DNA of 38,952 nt from JBBAGE01 sp041655055 (GTDB lineage Bacteria > Pseudomonadota > Alphaproteobacteria > Rhodobacterales > Rhodobacteraceae). The DNA is taken from assembly GCA_041655055.1 (NCBI GenBank), contig JBBAGE010000005.1, forward strand, positions 1-38,952. Reading direction: 5' to 3'. Both the position numbers and the translations under genes were made by a program. The notes beneath the pieces are model-generated. The model was given only the letters and a program-made list of their open reading frames with translations. It was not told the origin of the DNA and ran no database searches. This document shows, one piece after another, positions 31,145-37,882 of this stretch; positions within the stretch are counted from its first letter, which is position 1, and every line of letters begins with the position of its first letter.

Positions 31145-31431
31145 CACAAAACCTCATCTTTATCAGGGGGTAACTGTCCGGGCATTTCGGCCAGCGCGCA
31201 TCCGGCCAGTATCACCGGCACCATCGCCCGCCATTCGTCAGGCGAAAGGCAAATCTCGCGCACAAACCGCCCGCGCGTGTCGATCAACCGCACGCCAAAG
31301 GGCGGCCGCGCCCGGAATTCGCGGCCATCATCAGGCACTTCCCCGGGCACCGGCGGCCCGGCGCGCTGCTGTGTGGAAACCCGCCCGACGACAGCGACCA
31401 GCCCCGCCGCCGCCAGCGGCCCGGCGCTCAC
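31144..31431 (-). CDS. Hypothetical early protein
   Basis: The 95-residue product starts at GTG 31431, which overlaps the preceding stop as GTGA. It has an Ala/Gly-rich first third, a basic-to-beta-rich middle (FGVRLIDTRGRFVREICLS), and a helical end. No family is recognised. Expression is coupled with the two neighbours. Confidence 0.55.
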   Translation of the reverse strand: MSAGPLAAAGLVAVVGRVSTQQRAGPPVPGEVPDDGREFRARPPFGVRLIDTRGRFVREICLSPDEWRAMVPVILAGCALAEMPGQLPPDKDEVL

Positions 31432-31652
31432 TTCCTGCCTCTGCGGCGGGCAAACAGATCGCGCCCAGCATCATCCGCCGGTGGCGCCGCTTCCGTGCCG
31501 GCGCGCATGCGCACGGCACGCCGCAGATCCTCCGCCAGCGATTCCGCCTCTTCCAGCGTCAGCCAGAAATGCGTGCTCCCCGGCGGATGCTCCAGCGTCA
31601 ATGCAATGGGCGGGTCCATCTCGCCGCGCGATACCGTCACGATCGGCCGCAT
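31428..31652 (-). CDS. Hypothetical early protein
   Basis: The 74-residue protein starts with MRPIVTVSRGEMDPPIAL, has a strand-helix core (STHFWLTLEEAESLAEDLRRA) and a basic tail (ARRRGRK). AGGGGAGG lies five bases before the ATG, which makes it a well-translated entry point after the Cro-like gene. No function is known. Confidence 0.65.
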   Translation of the reverse strand: MRPIVTVSRGEMDPPIALTLEHPPGSTHFWLTLEEAESLAEDLRRAVRMRAGTEAAPPADDAGRDLFARRRGRK

Positions 31653-31734
31653 GCATGCCTCCCCTTCTGATTGTCGCTAAAAGTCCCCCGCCTCCGGGCG
31701 TTATGGATCACAACGGGAACAAGGGGGAAAACCA

Positions 31735-31959
31735 TCATGCAACATCCGACGCAGGCACAGCGCCCGGGGATGGCAGGTCATAGAAATCATTGGCGGTCAC
31801 AGCGCCTTCGGTCAGGTCGAAGATACGGCGCATGGATGCGGCGCCCGGCCGTTTCCCCCCGATCTCCCAACTCGATACGGTCGGCGGCGCGACGCCCAGC
31901 GCCAGCGCCACCTGTTCTTGCGTTAACCCCTTATGCCTGCGCCAGCTTGCGAGTTTCAT
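31735..31959 (-). CDS. Cro-like XRE-family repressor
   Basis: The 74-residue protein has a helix-turn-helix of the XRE family (GLTQEQVALALGVAPPTVSSW, residues about 10-30) with EIGGKRPG after it, and no additional domain. It is the first gene of the leftward early operon and lies opposite the larger repressor, so it likely plays the Cro role of turning down the repressor promoter. ATG 31959 was selected; an in-frame GTG at 31989 adds ten residues. Confidence 0.8.
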   Translation of the reverse strand: MKLASWRRHKGLTQEQVALALGVAPPTVSSWEIGGKRPGAASMRRIFDLTEGAVTANDFYDLPSPGAVPASDVA

Positions 31960-32157
31960 GCCCGGCCTACGATCTGCAATTTTATGCACTCCGCACTAAC
32001 AATAGGCGCGAGATATACTATTTGACAAGTTTTAACGCAAGCCTATACCAAAAGGTATCTATACAGGGAGTAGTGCGCGTGGGGTATCTTCTGTCATGTG
32101 CAGGGTATCTGGCGTTCAGAGCAACAGGGAGTAGTGCGCGTGGGGTATCTTCTGGCC
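31960..32157. promoter_or_regulatory. Divergent immunity control region
   Basis: This holds two face-to-face promoters. Rightward: TTGACA (32022-32027), 16 bases, TATACC (32044-32049), toward the repressor. Leftward: -35 TTGCGT (complement at 32035-32040), 17 bases, -10 TATATC (complement at 32012-32017), toward the Cro-like gene. They overlap, so one bound protein can block both. An inverted repeat ATACC-AAAA-GGTAT lies at 32045-32058, and GGTATCT recurs at 32054, 32084, 32104 and 32145. Confidence 0.6.
32063..32154 (+). repeat. Direct repeat of 31 bases upstream of the repressor
   Basis: ACAGGGAGTAGTGCGCGTGG and the next eleven bases occur identically at 32063-32093 and 32124-32154, a distance of 61 bases. 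Each copy includes a GGTATCT motif. Their perfect identity suggests a recent duplication or a strongly selected pair of binding sites in the leader of the repressor gene. Confidence 0.8.
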
Positions 32158-32478
32158 ATGCACCCACCCAACCGAATTCGTGAGCTGCGGCGAAAGGCCG
32201 GCCTCAGTCAGGAGGAACTGGGCGAACAGGTGGGCCTGTCCGCCGGGCAGGTCAGCCATCTGGAAAATGGCGTCCGCAACCTCACCGTCGAATGGATGCG
32301 CCGGCTGGCGCGGCCGCTTGGCGTGACCCCGCAAGACCTACTGGTCGACGAAGACGCGCCCGATCGCCTGACGCCCGAGGAAAGGGCCATCATTCAGGGC
32401 TTCAGGGATGCTCCGCCCGAGGCAAAGCACTACATCGAGCGCATGATCGCTCCGCAAAAAGACACACGGGTCGCATAG
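32158..32478 (+). CDS. XRE-family lysogeny repressor
   Basis: The 106-residue protein has an XRE helix-turn-helix in residues 7-45 (IRELRRKAGLSQEELGEQVG, then AGQVSHLENGVRNLT). The C-terminus (PEERAIIQGFRDAPPEAKHY) is helical and there is no S24 self-cleavage domain, so SOS-induced autocleavage is not expected. It is the first rightward gene from the immunity region, opposite the Cro-like gene. No clear Shine-Dalgarno precedes the ATG, which may keep translation low. Confidence 0.8.
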   Translation: MHPPNRIRELRRKAGLSQEELGEQVGLSAGQVSHLENGVRNLTVEWMRRLARPLGVTPQDLLVDEDAPDRLTPEERAIIQGFRDAPPEAKHYIERMIAPQKDTRVA

Positions 32479-32480
32479 CC

Positions 32481-32756
32481 ATGGAGCCTCCTGCCCGCTC
32501 CTTGTGGGGGCGCTTTTCCGATCCCGGCTTCATCGCGCGCCACGGCCACAAGCCGATCCTCTTCCTGTTTGCGCTGCAATTTCTTCTGCTCCCGCTTGCC
32601 GTCGCGGCGATCGCCCCCGAATGGGTCGAATATACGCGCCCGCGCTGGCTCGGGAGCGGTTTCGCATGGTTCGCCTTCGCCTTCATGGGGAACTGGATCG
32701 TCGGTTCCGGCTTTTCAATTGGTATCCTTTTTCTGTGCTGGGGCCTCTCCTGGTGA
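32481..32756 (+). CDS. Small membrane protein in the immunity region
   Basis: The 91-residue protein begins MEPPARSLWGRFSDPGF and has two or three hydrophobic segments (about 25-45, ILFLFALQFLLLPLAVAAI; 55-70; 74-91 to the end). It follows the repressor by two bases and precedes the antirepressor promoter. Co-expression with the repressor suggests it is made in lysogens, where such proteins often provide superinfection exclusion. The sequence does not show a known family. Confidence 0.65.
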   Translation: MEPPARSLWGRFSDPGFIARHGHKPILFLFALQFLLLPLAVAAIAPEWVEYTRPRWLGSGFAWFAFAFMGNWIVGSGFSIGILFLCWGLSW

Positions 32757-32764
32757 AAATGTGA

Positions 32765-32801
32765 ACTATACTATTTGACAAGTCTATACAGTTAGTATAG
32801 T
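32765..32801 (+). promoter_or_regulatory. Antirepressor promoter and inverted-repeat operator
   Basis: TTGACA at 32775-32780 and TATAGT at 32796-32801 make a promoter with a short 15-base spacer. ACTATACTA (32765-32773) and TAGTATAGT (32793-32801) form a nine-base inverted repeat around it. The stretch TATACTATTTGACAAGT (32767-32783) also occurs exactly at 32014-32030 in the repressor promoter, so one regulator probably controls both. Confidence 0.55.
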
Positions 32802-32833
32802 CCTGCCTTCATTCACCCCGAATGGAGGCTTCA

Positions 32834-33427
32834 ATGCATTCACTCATACCCTTCAATTTCGCGGATCATCTGGTCCGCGTCGTCATGCGCGAAGGCGAGC
32901 CTTGGTTCGTCCTCGCCGATGTCTGCAAGGTGCTGGCACTCAGCAACGCGCCTCAGGCAGCCTCACGGCTGGATGACGACGAAAAGGCGACTATCACCAA
33001 TGATGATAGTCGGCCGGGCCATGGCGCCCAATCCCTCACCATCATCAATGAATCCGGCCTCTACAGCCTTACGCTCACCAGCCGGAAGGAAGAGGCACGG
33101 CGGTTCAAAAAATGGATCACGGCCGAACTGCTGCCGACGCTGCGCAAAACCGGCCGCTATGCGCTCACCTCGGCGATCGAGGACGATCCGCTCATCGCCG
33201 CCAATGAACTGCTCACCGGCATCGATATGCTGCTCAGCGGCCGTTCCGAAATCACCATGCGCGAACTCACGGCGCAGCTCGGCCTGCCGCCGCAGGATTT
33301 CGCCGTGCGCCGCCAACTGTCCGATCGCCTCCGCGCGCTCGGCTGGGTCAACACCGTCGCCCGGCGCGGCGCCACCACGTTGCGCGTCTGGCGCGCGCCG
33401 GCCTTCTCCAACGCAAAGGTTTCCTGA
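32834..33427 (+). CDS. BRO-N domain antirepressor
   Basis: The 197-residue protein has the BRO-N pattern: strand-rich N-terminus (FADHLVRVVMREGEPWFVL, then ADVCKVLALSN), a DDDEKATI element, and SLTIINESGLYSLTLTSRK, then ARRFKKWITAELLPTLRKTG. A C-terminal DNA-binding part follows (TMRELTAQLGLPPQDFAVRR). Such proteins inactivate a repressor and induce lytic growth. Because the main repressor lacks a cleavage domain, this could be the main route to induction. GGAGG lies eight bases before ATG 32834. It has its own operator. Confidence 0.85.
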   Translation: MHSLIPFNFADHLVRVVMREGEPWFVLADVCKVLALSNAPQAASRLDDDEKATITNDDSRPGHGAQSLTIINESGLYSLTLTSRKEEARRFKKWITAELLPTLRKTGRYALTSAIEDDPLIAANELLTGIDMLLSGRSEITMRELTAQLGLPPQDFAVRRQLSDRLRALGWVNTVARRGATTLRVWRAPAFSNAKVS

Positions 33428-33681
33428 TGAACGCTGTTTCCGCATCCATGGCCGCGCCGCCCGTCGCCGCGCTGCCCCCCGGCCATGCCGCCATCCATGC
33501 ATCCGATGATGGCATGGCATGGCTGCGCCTGTCGGATGATCGCACCACCTTCGCGATCCGCATGAACGTCGATGATCTCGAAGGACTCGGCCACCTGCTG
33601 TTCGCCGCGGCCGCCGCCATGCGCGGCCCGGCGCTGCCCGAAAATGTCATCAGCATCTTCCGCGAAAGGCCCGCCCGATGA
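33427..33681 (+). CDS. Hypothetical protein after antirepressor
   Basis: The 84-residue product has an Ala/Pro-rich N-terminus, then a compact beta-alpha part (AWLRLSDDRTTFAIRMN, DDLEGLGHLLFAAAAAM). It shares one base with the antirepressor stop (TGATG) and its own stop overlaps the next ATG. No family is recognised. Confidence 0.6.
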   Translation: MNAVSASMAAPPVAALPPGHAAIHASDDGMAWLRLSDDRTTFAIRMNVDDLEGLGHLLFAAAAAMRGPALPENVISIFRERPAR

Positions 33682-33998
33682 ACGCGACCACCCCACAGCC
33701 GCACACGCCGGACGATATCCATGCGTCCCTCCTCACGCTCTCCAGAGAAATAGACCAGTGCATCCTGCCCACGCTGGAAGGGTCATGCCCGGCCGACGCC
33801 ATCACCACCGCCACGCAGGCGCTGTTCATGAGCCTCATTCCCATCGCCATGCATGCCCTGGCCATAGTCCTCCAGCGCGGCGGCGATCCTGAAAATCTCC
33901 TCAACGCCATGGAGCAAGACTGCAAACTCATGGTGCATGCGGCGCTGCAATCGGTGCTGACGGCGGTGGAAAATGCCGGAAAGGTAACCATCCAATGA
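33678..33998 (+). CDS. Hypothetical helical protein
   Basis: The 106-residue product is helical, with MNATTPQPHTPDDIHASLL at the start and a hydrophobic helix in the middle (ALFMSLIPIAMHALAIVL, about 49-66). It may associate with membranes or oligomerise. It is coupled to both neighbours by ATGA overlaps, directly before the PEPxxWA-CTERM gene. Function is unknown. Confidence 0.6.
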   Translation: MNATTPQPHTPDDIHASLLTLSREIDQCILPTLEGSCPADAITTATQALFMSLIPIAMHALAIVLQRGGDPENLLNAMEQDCKLMVHAALQSVLTAVENAGKVTIQ

Positions 33999-34435
33999 GC
34001 CGCCTGTCCGATCTGTGCATGATCATCGCCGGCATCGCGGTCGGCGGCGGCGGCACCATCGCCACCAAGGCGGTGAACGATCATCTCAACGCGAAAAAGG
34101 CGGCCGTCACCAAGCCGCGCCCGGCAAAGGCCCGAAAAGCCCCCGCGCCGCGCCCGCTGGCCCTGCCATCGGCCGCGCTGTTGTCCGATTGCCCGCTGCC
34201 ATCGGCCGGCATCAATCCGTTTGCCGATATGGCGCCCGAATTTTCCGGTTCCACATGGCCGGCGCTCACGCTCTCCGGTGTCCGCCCGGTGGAAGGCGGC
34301 TGGTTCCGCACCCCCATGAACCAGCCGCCAACCCTCCCCGCCGTGCCAGAGCCTGATGCATGGGCGATGATGATCACCGGCTTCGGCCTGATCGGGCTGG
34401 CCTGCCGCCGCCGCCCAGTGCGAGGCCCCGCATGA
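33995..34435 (+). CDS. Protein with an N-terminal membrane segment and PEPxxWA-CTERM signal
   Basis: The 146-residue protein starts with a hydrophobic segment (8-28, CMIIAGIAVGGGGTIA) that can act as signal peptide or anchor, followed by a Pro/Ala/Lys-rich disordered region (30-62). The C-terminus has VPEPDAWAMMITGFGLIGL (117-135), then CRRR: a PEPxxWA motif, hydrophobic helix and arginine cluster. In sphingomonads this marks proteins for exosortase processing and surface delivery. It is in a phage operon between a helical protein and a MarR-like gene, joined by ATGA overlaps, so it is a phage gene and not a captured end of the chromosome. It may be a lysogenic-conversion or exclusion factor. 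Confidence 0.75.
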   Translation: MSRLSDLCMIIAGIAVGGGGTIATKAVNDHLNAKKAAVTKPRPAKARKAPAPRPLALPSAALLSDCPLPSAGINPFADMAPEFSGSTWPALTLSGVRPVEGGWFRTPMNQPPTLPAVPEPDAWAMMITGFGLIGLACRRRPVRGPA

Positions 34436-34728
34436 AGCCCTGCATGAAGCAGGCTGTGGCACGGGCCATCGCGGCCGATTTCATCCGGCCGGAATATCGG
34501 ATTCTGGCCGCGATCTGGCAGGCGCCCACGCAGTTTAATTCGGCCGGGCAAATCGCCGGCGTGCCGATCACCACCGCGCGGGCCATGATCCTGCGGATGG
34601 CGGCCGAAGGGCTGATCGACCAGACGCCCGACACGCGTGATGGCCGCATGCGCTGGCTCACCCTCACGGATGCCGGACGAAAGAAGGTGGAGCCGGTGCT
34701 CATGCTCTTCGCGGAGGAACAGGCATGA
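34432..34728 (+). CDS. MarR-like winged-helix protein
   Basis: The 98-residue product has a winged helix: RPEYRILAAIWQAPTQF, GQIAGVPITTARAMILRMAA, then EGLIDQTPDTRDGRMRWLTL as the wing, and TDAGRKKVEPV as the closing helix. This order is that of MarR transcription factors, but without the extra dimerisation helices. It could control its own operon. Its ATG overlaps the PEPxxWA gene stop. Confidence 0.75.
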   Translation: MKPCMKQAVARAIAADFIRPEYRILAAIWQAPTQFNSAGQIAGVPITTARAMILRMAAEGLIDQTPDTRDGRMRWLTLTDAGRKKVEPVLMLFAEEQA

Positions 34729-34859
34729 GCACCCGCGGCCCGCAACATGATGAAAAGCCGCCGCCGTTCGGTCTGGTCTTCGCCGCCGCCCTGCTCGGCG
34801 TCCTGTCCTGCTGGGGCCTGGTCGCCTTCATCTTCGTCCTCGCCCGGTTTTTCTTCTGA
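34725..34859 (+). CDS. Single-pass 44-residue membrane protein
   Basis: After a polar Pro-rich start (MSTRGPQHDEKPPPFG) the rest is one hydrophobic helix (LVFAAALLGVLSCWGLVAF and on to RFFF). It overlaps the previous stop by ATGA. It resembles a small accessory membrane peptide, perhaps acting with the nearby membrane proteins; no function is known. Confidence 0.6.
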   Translation: MSTRGPQHDEKPPPFGLVFAAALLGVLSCWGLVAFIFVLARFFF

Positions 34860-34875
34860 ATAACAGGCTATCACC

Positions 34876-36126
34876 ATGAAACTGCACATCCCCCATCTCG
34901 TCACGCGGCCGGGCCGGCATGATACGGTCCGCCACTATTGGCAGCCATCGGCGCAATTGCGCCGCGCCGGCTGGAAACCGGTCACGCTCGGCACCGATGC
35001 CGATGCCGCCATCCGCGCCGCGCGCGAATGGAATGCGCGGGTCATGGCATGGCGCGAAGGCGGGCAGATCGATGAGCGCCCGGCAACCTCCCGCCGCCGC
35101 ATCGCCCGGCACGCAAAGGCCGGCACGGTGCGCCAGCTCATCGCCGATTTCACCGCCGCTCGCTTCGATCATCTGGCCGACGCCACGCGCAAACAATATG
35201 CGTCGGCGCTCCAGCAAATCGATACATGGGCCGGCTCTCAGCCGGCGCACTGGATCACCGCCGATCGCTGCCGCGCGCTGCTGCAAAATCTCGCCCGCCC
35301 GGCAAAGCGCGGCCAGCCCGAACGGCTGCACCGCGCCGCCGGCATCGGCCGCGTGCTGCGCACGCTGCTGAAATGGGCCGAAGAGAATGAACGCATCGCG
35401 AGGAATCCGATGGATCGCGTCAGCATCCGCACGCCCACGCCGCGCAGCACCCTGTGGCCCGATCACTGCATCGACGCCATGGTCGAAATGGCCGATGCCA
35501 TGGGCTTGGCCGCCATCGGCACGGCAACGCTGCTCGCCGCCGATACCGGCCAGCGCGAAGCAGACCTGCTGAAACTGACATGGGGAAAATTGCCGCCGCG
35601 TCCGTCAGCAACAGGGGCCGATGGCGGCCGCGCCATCCGCCTGCAACAGGGCAAAACCGGCCGCTGGATCGATGTGCCGCTCACCGGGCGGCTTTCCGAT
35701 CGGCTGGCCATCACCGAAGCGGAAAACCGCCAGCGCCCCGTTCCATCCCTCACCGTGCTCACCCGCGCCAGCGACGGCCGCAAATTCCCGCAGGAATATT
35801 TCATCCGGCAATTCGCCGAAGTGCGGGCGGCCGCCATAAAGGGCAGCGAACAACATGGCCTCGCGCCATGCCCCGAACTGGCGGGGCTGCAAATGCGCGA
35901 TCTGCGCCGCACGCTGATCGTCCGCCTGGCCGAAGCAGAGGTTGATCTCCCCGGCATCGCGGCGATCAGCGGCCACAAGATCGAGGTCTGCAAACAGATC
36001 CTCGAAACCTACCTGCCGCGCACCGGCAAAATGGCCGAAGCGGCCATCGAAAAGCTCGAAGCACACCGCGCGCAAAACCACACCCCGCTCGCCACCATGG
36101 CGCGCGCCAGCGGAGACCGGAAATGA
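34876..36126 (+). CDS. Second tyrosine recombinase-like protein
   Basis: The 416-residue protein has an arm/core part (VRHYWQPSAQLRRAG; TVRQLIADFTAARFDHLAD) and a catalytic half with R227 (DTGQREADLL), K260 (QQGKTGRW), R344 (RDLRRT), H367 (SGHKIEV) and Y379 (LETYL). At the usual HxxR position the His is Arg341. It lies far from attP and before small control genes, so it is unlikely to be the main integrase. It may resolve multimers, act on another site, or be a recombinase-like regulator. Confidence 0.8.
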   Translation: MKLHIPHLVTRPGRHDTVRHYWQPSAQLRRAGWKPVTLGTDADAAIRAAREWNARVMAWREGGQIDERPATSRRRIARHAKAGTVRQLIADFTAARFDHLADATRKQYASALQQIDTWAGSQPAHWITADRCRALLQNLARPAKRGQPERLHRAAGIGRVLRTLLKWAEENERIARNPMDRVSIRTPTPRSTLWPDHCIDAMVEMADAMGLAAIGTATLLAADTGQREADLLKLTWGKLPPRPSATGADGGRAIRLQQGKTGRWIDVPLTGRLSDRLAITEAENRQRPVPSLTVLTRASDGRKFPQEYFIRQFAEVRAAAIKGSEQHGLAPCPELAGLQMRDLRRTLIVRLAEAEVDLPGIAAISGHKIEVCKQILETYLPRTGKMAEAAIEKLEAHRAQNHTPLATMARASGDRK

Positions 36127-36263
36127 TACAAGGAGATTTCCCGTTCGATCTGCAAATGCTGATCGAACGCGCCCGCATCCACGGCGTCCCGCCCGATGCG
36201 ATCATCACCGAACTTGAATGCGCGGCCGAGGCGCTGCGCAAACCGGAGGAAGAGCCAAAGTGA
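36123..36263 (+). CDS. Small 46-residue protein
   Basis: The product begins MIQGDFPFDLQMLIERAR, is acidic, and ends in RKPEEEPK. Its ATG overlaps the recombinase stop and its stop overlaps the next GTG, so it is part of a coupled row of small genes. Function unknown. Confidence 0.55.
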   Translation: MIQGDFPFDLQMLIERARIHGVPPDAIITELECAAEALRKPEEEPK

Positions 36264-36514
36264 GCACGCATCTCACAGCCCGCGGCCTCACCGTCGAACA
36301 GGTGCGCCGCGATGCCATGAAGTATATCAACCATTTCGGCGGCCAGAAAATGGCGGCGGAAGCGCTTGGCGTCTCCATCAGCGCATTTCACGTCCTGTTC
36401 GCCAAGGATGCCTACGTCGGCCCCGGCCTGCTGCAACGGATCGAGCGCGACATCGATGAGGCGACGGGCATGCTCGTCACCATCCGCACGGCCGCCGAAA
36501 GCCTCGCGCCATGA
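36260..36514 (+). CDS. Small DNA-binding protein
   Basis: From GTG 36260, which overlaps the previous stop as GTGA, the 84-residue protein has a helix-turn-helix-like part (GGQKMAAEALGVSISAFHVL) and a final helix (LLQRIERDIDEATGM). It probably regulates neighbouring genes. Confidence 0.6.
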   Translation: MSTHLTARGLTVEQVRRDAMKYINHFGGQKMAAEALGVSISAFHVLFAKDAYVGPGLLQRIERDIDEATGMLVTIRTAAESLAP

Positions 36515-36681
36515 CCCCGATTCACTGCGACCATTGCGGGGCGATCGCGCCCGATCTGGCGGAAATCCTCAAACACAAACACGGCCGCAAAGGCGGTCTC
36601 AACGCCATGGGCTGGGACTGCCGGGGCGGGCGGTATGCGTGCCCGGAGTGCGTGGAGAGGCAGGATGATGCGCGCGCTTGA
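36511..36681 (+). CDS. Small zinc-ribbon protein
   Basis: The 56-residue product has CDHC near residue 6 and a later single cysteine (WDC), then CPEC near residue 44, so two CxxC pairs can bind zinc. The basic linker (KHKHGRKGG) may contact nucleic acid. It overlaps the methyltransferase start by 17 bases and the previous stop by ATGA. Confidence 0.65.
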   Translation: MTPIHCDHCGAIAPDLAEILKHKHGRKGGLNAMGWDCRGGRYACPECVERQDDARA

Positions 36682-37882
36682 CCTCTTCTCCGCCGCCGCC
36701 GGCGGCTGGTCGCTCGGGCTGCACCGCGCCGGGTTCCAGACCGTTGCCGCCTGCGAAGTCATCGAATGGCGGCGCATCCTCTACGCGGAGAATAATCCCG
36801 GTGTCCGACTGTATGACGACGTGCGAACCCTGTCTGCCGCTCGACTGGCCGCAGACCTCGGATTCCTGCCCGACATCATCGTCGGAAGCCCACCCTGCCA
36901 GGACATCAGCCCGGCCAACACCAAGGGCCGGGGCGTCGAAGGCGCGCGGTCGGCCCTCTACTTCGAGGCAATCCGCCTTGTCGGAGAATGCCGCCCTCGT
37001 TGGTTCGCTTTTGAAAACAGCGCTAATCTCCGAACTCGGGGCGCGGACGCCGTGCTCGCTGCATTGGAGGAACTCGGCTACGCCTGCTGGCCGTTCGTGG
37101 TTCGTGCTTCGGACATCGGCGCCAATCACGAGCGCCCACGGTCATGGCTCATCGGATGCGATGCCGGACAGATTGCACACCCCGACCGCGATCGCGAACA
37201 TGCACAATCCGTCCATGGCGAAATGGGAGAGTTGCGTCGGCTGGCAGATGATCGCCGGCAACAAACTGCCCACTCCGATGGCATCGGACGGGATGAAGGA
37301 TGGCGCTGGCGGCGGGGCGGGATCGACATATCCGCTGCGCATGATCCTCTCGACGCCACGCGCATCGGATATGAAGGCGGGCGGACATGGCGACACGGGC
37401 CGGATGGGAACGGTGCGCCACCAGTTGCAGCGGGCGAACGAAACACTCCCCACCCCGACCAAGCGCGACAAGCGCGACAAGCGCGACAAGCGCGACAAGC
37501 GCGACAAGCGCATGGATGCATGGTCTCCAGCTTACGACAAGCGGAAATCGCCGACGATGGACGCAGTGCTGGACGGGGTGATGACGAACCGCGCGCCGGA
37601 CAAATGGGCCTATACCCGCCAGATCGCGGCGATGCTGACGGATGCCGGGCTGACTGGTCCCTCGCAGACTTTGCCGATCACCTACGGCTGGATGATGGGA
37701 TATCCGCCCGGCTGGCTGACACGCGCGTTGCTGTCGGCGGTGGACGCGGAACGTCTGCCGCAAGCCTCGTCGTCGAAGCGTTCGGCGATGCCGTCGTCCC
37801 GCAAATCCCCGAAGCCATAGGCCGCGCGATCCTGCGAACGGAGCGGGCGCTGGCGGCAGTTTATGAGAGGAAAGCAGCATGA
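36665..37882 (+). CDS. DNA (cytosine-5) methyltransferase with frame-shifted target domain
   Basis: The N-terminal 166 residues match C5 methyltransferases: motif I LDLFSAAAGGWSLGL, catalytic SPPCQ at 75-79, FENS at 116-119 and ERPRSWL at 156-162. The C-terminus has motif X-like FGDAVVPQIPEAIGRAI. The interval in between (about 37165-37780) reads sensibly only in the other plus frame (from 36678): TPTAIANMHNPSMAKW, LPTPMASDG and GWMMGYPPGWL, all known from phage and bacterial methyltransferases, with strong G/C third bases. The original gene thus seems to need a +1 shift near 37160-37180 and a return near 37720-37780. The present frame stays open but would lack a working target-recognition domain. 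Confidence 0.8.
   Translation: MMRALDLFSAAAGGWSLGLHRAGFQTVAACEVIEWRRILYAENNPGVRLYDDVRTLSAARLAADLGFLPDIIVGSPPCQDISPANTKGRGVEGARSALYFEAIRLVGECRPRWFAFENSANLRTRGADAVLAALEELGYACWPFVVRASDIGANHERPRSWLIGCDAGQIAHPDRDREHAQSVHGEMGELRRLADDRRQQTAHSDGIGRDEGWRWRRGGIDISAAHDPLDATRIGYEGGRTWRHGPDGNGAPPVAAGERNTPHPDQARQARQARQARQARQAHGCMVSSLRQAEIADDGRSAGRGDDEPRAGQMGLYPPDRGDADGCRADWSLADFADHLRLDDGISARLADTRVAVGGGRGTSAASLVVEAFGDAVVPQIPEAIGRAILRTERALAAVYERKAA
37461..37511 (+). repeat. Nine-base tandem repeat in the methyltransferase
   Basis: AAGCGCGAC is repeated five times, followed by AAGCGC. The unit length is a multiple of three, so expansion keeps the frame. In the better-supported frame it codes KRD repeats and in the annotated frame ARQ repeats. 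It lies in the target-recognition part. Confidence 0.85.

Noticed and set aside
31653..31734. Terminator between the Cro-like gene and the next early gene
   Set aside because: The possible stem (CGCC/GGCG) is only four base pairs with a short T run at a distance, too weak to call.
37461..37511. CRISPR-like array
   Set aside because: The units are nine bases in direct tandem without spacers, inside a coding gene.
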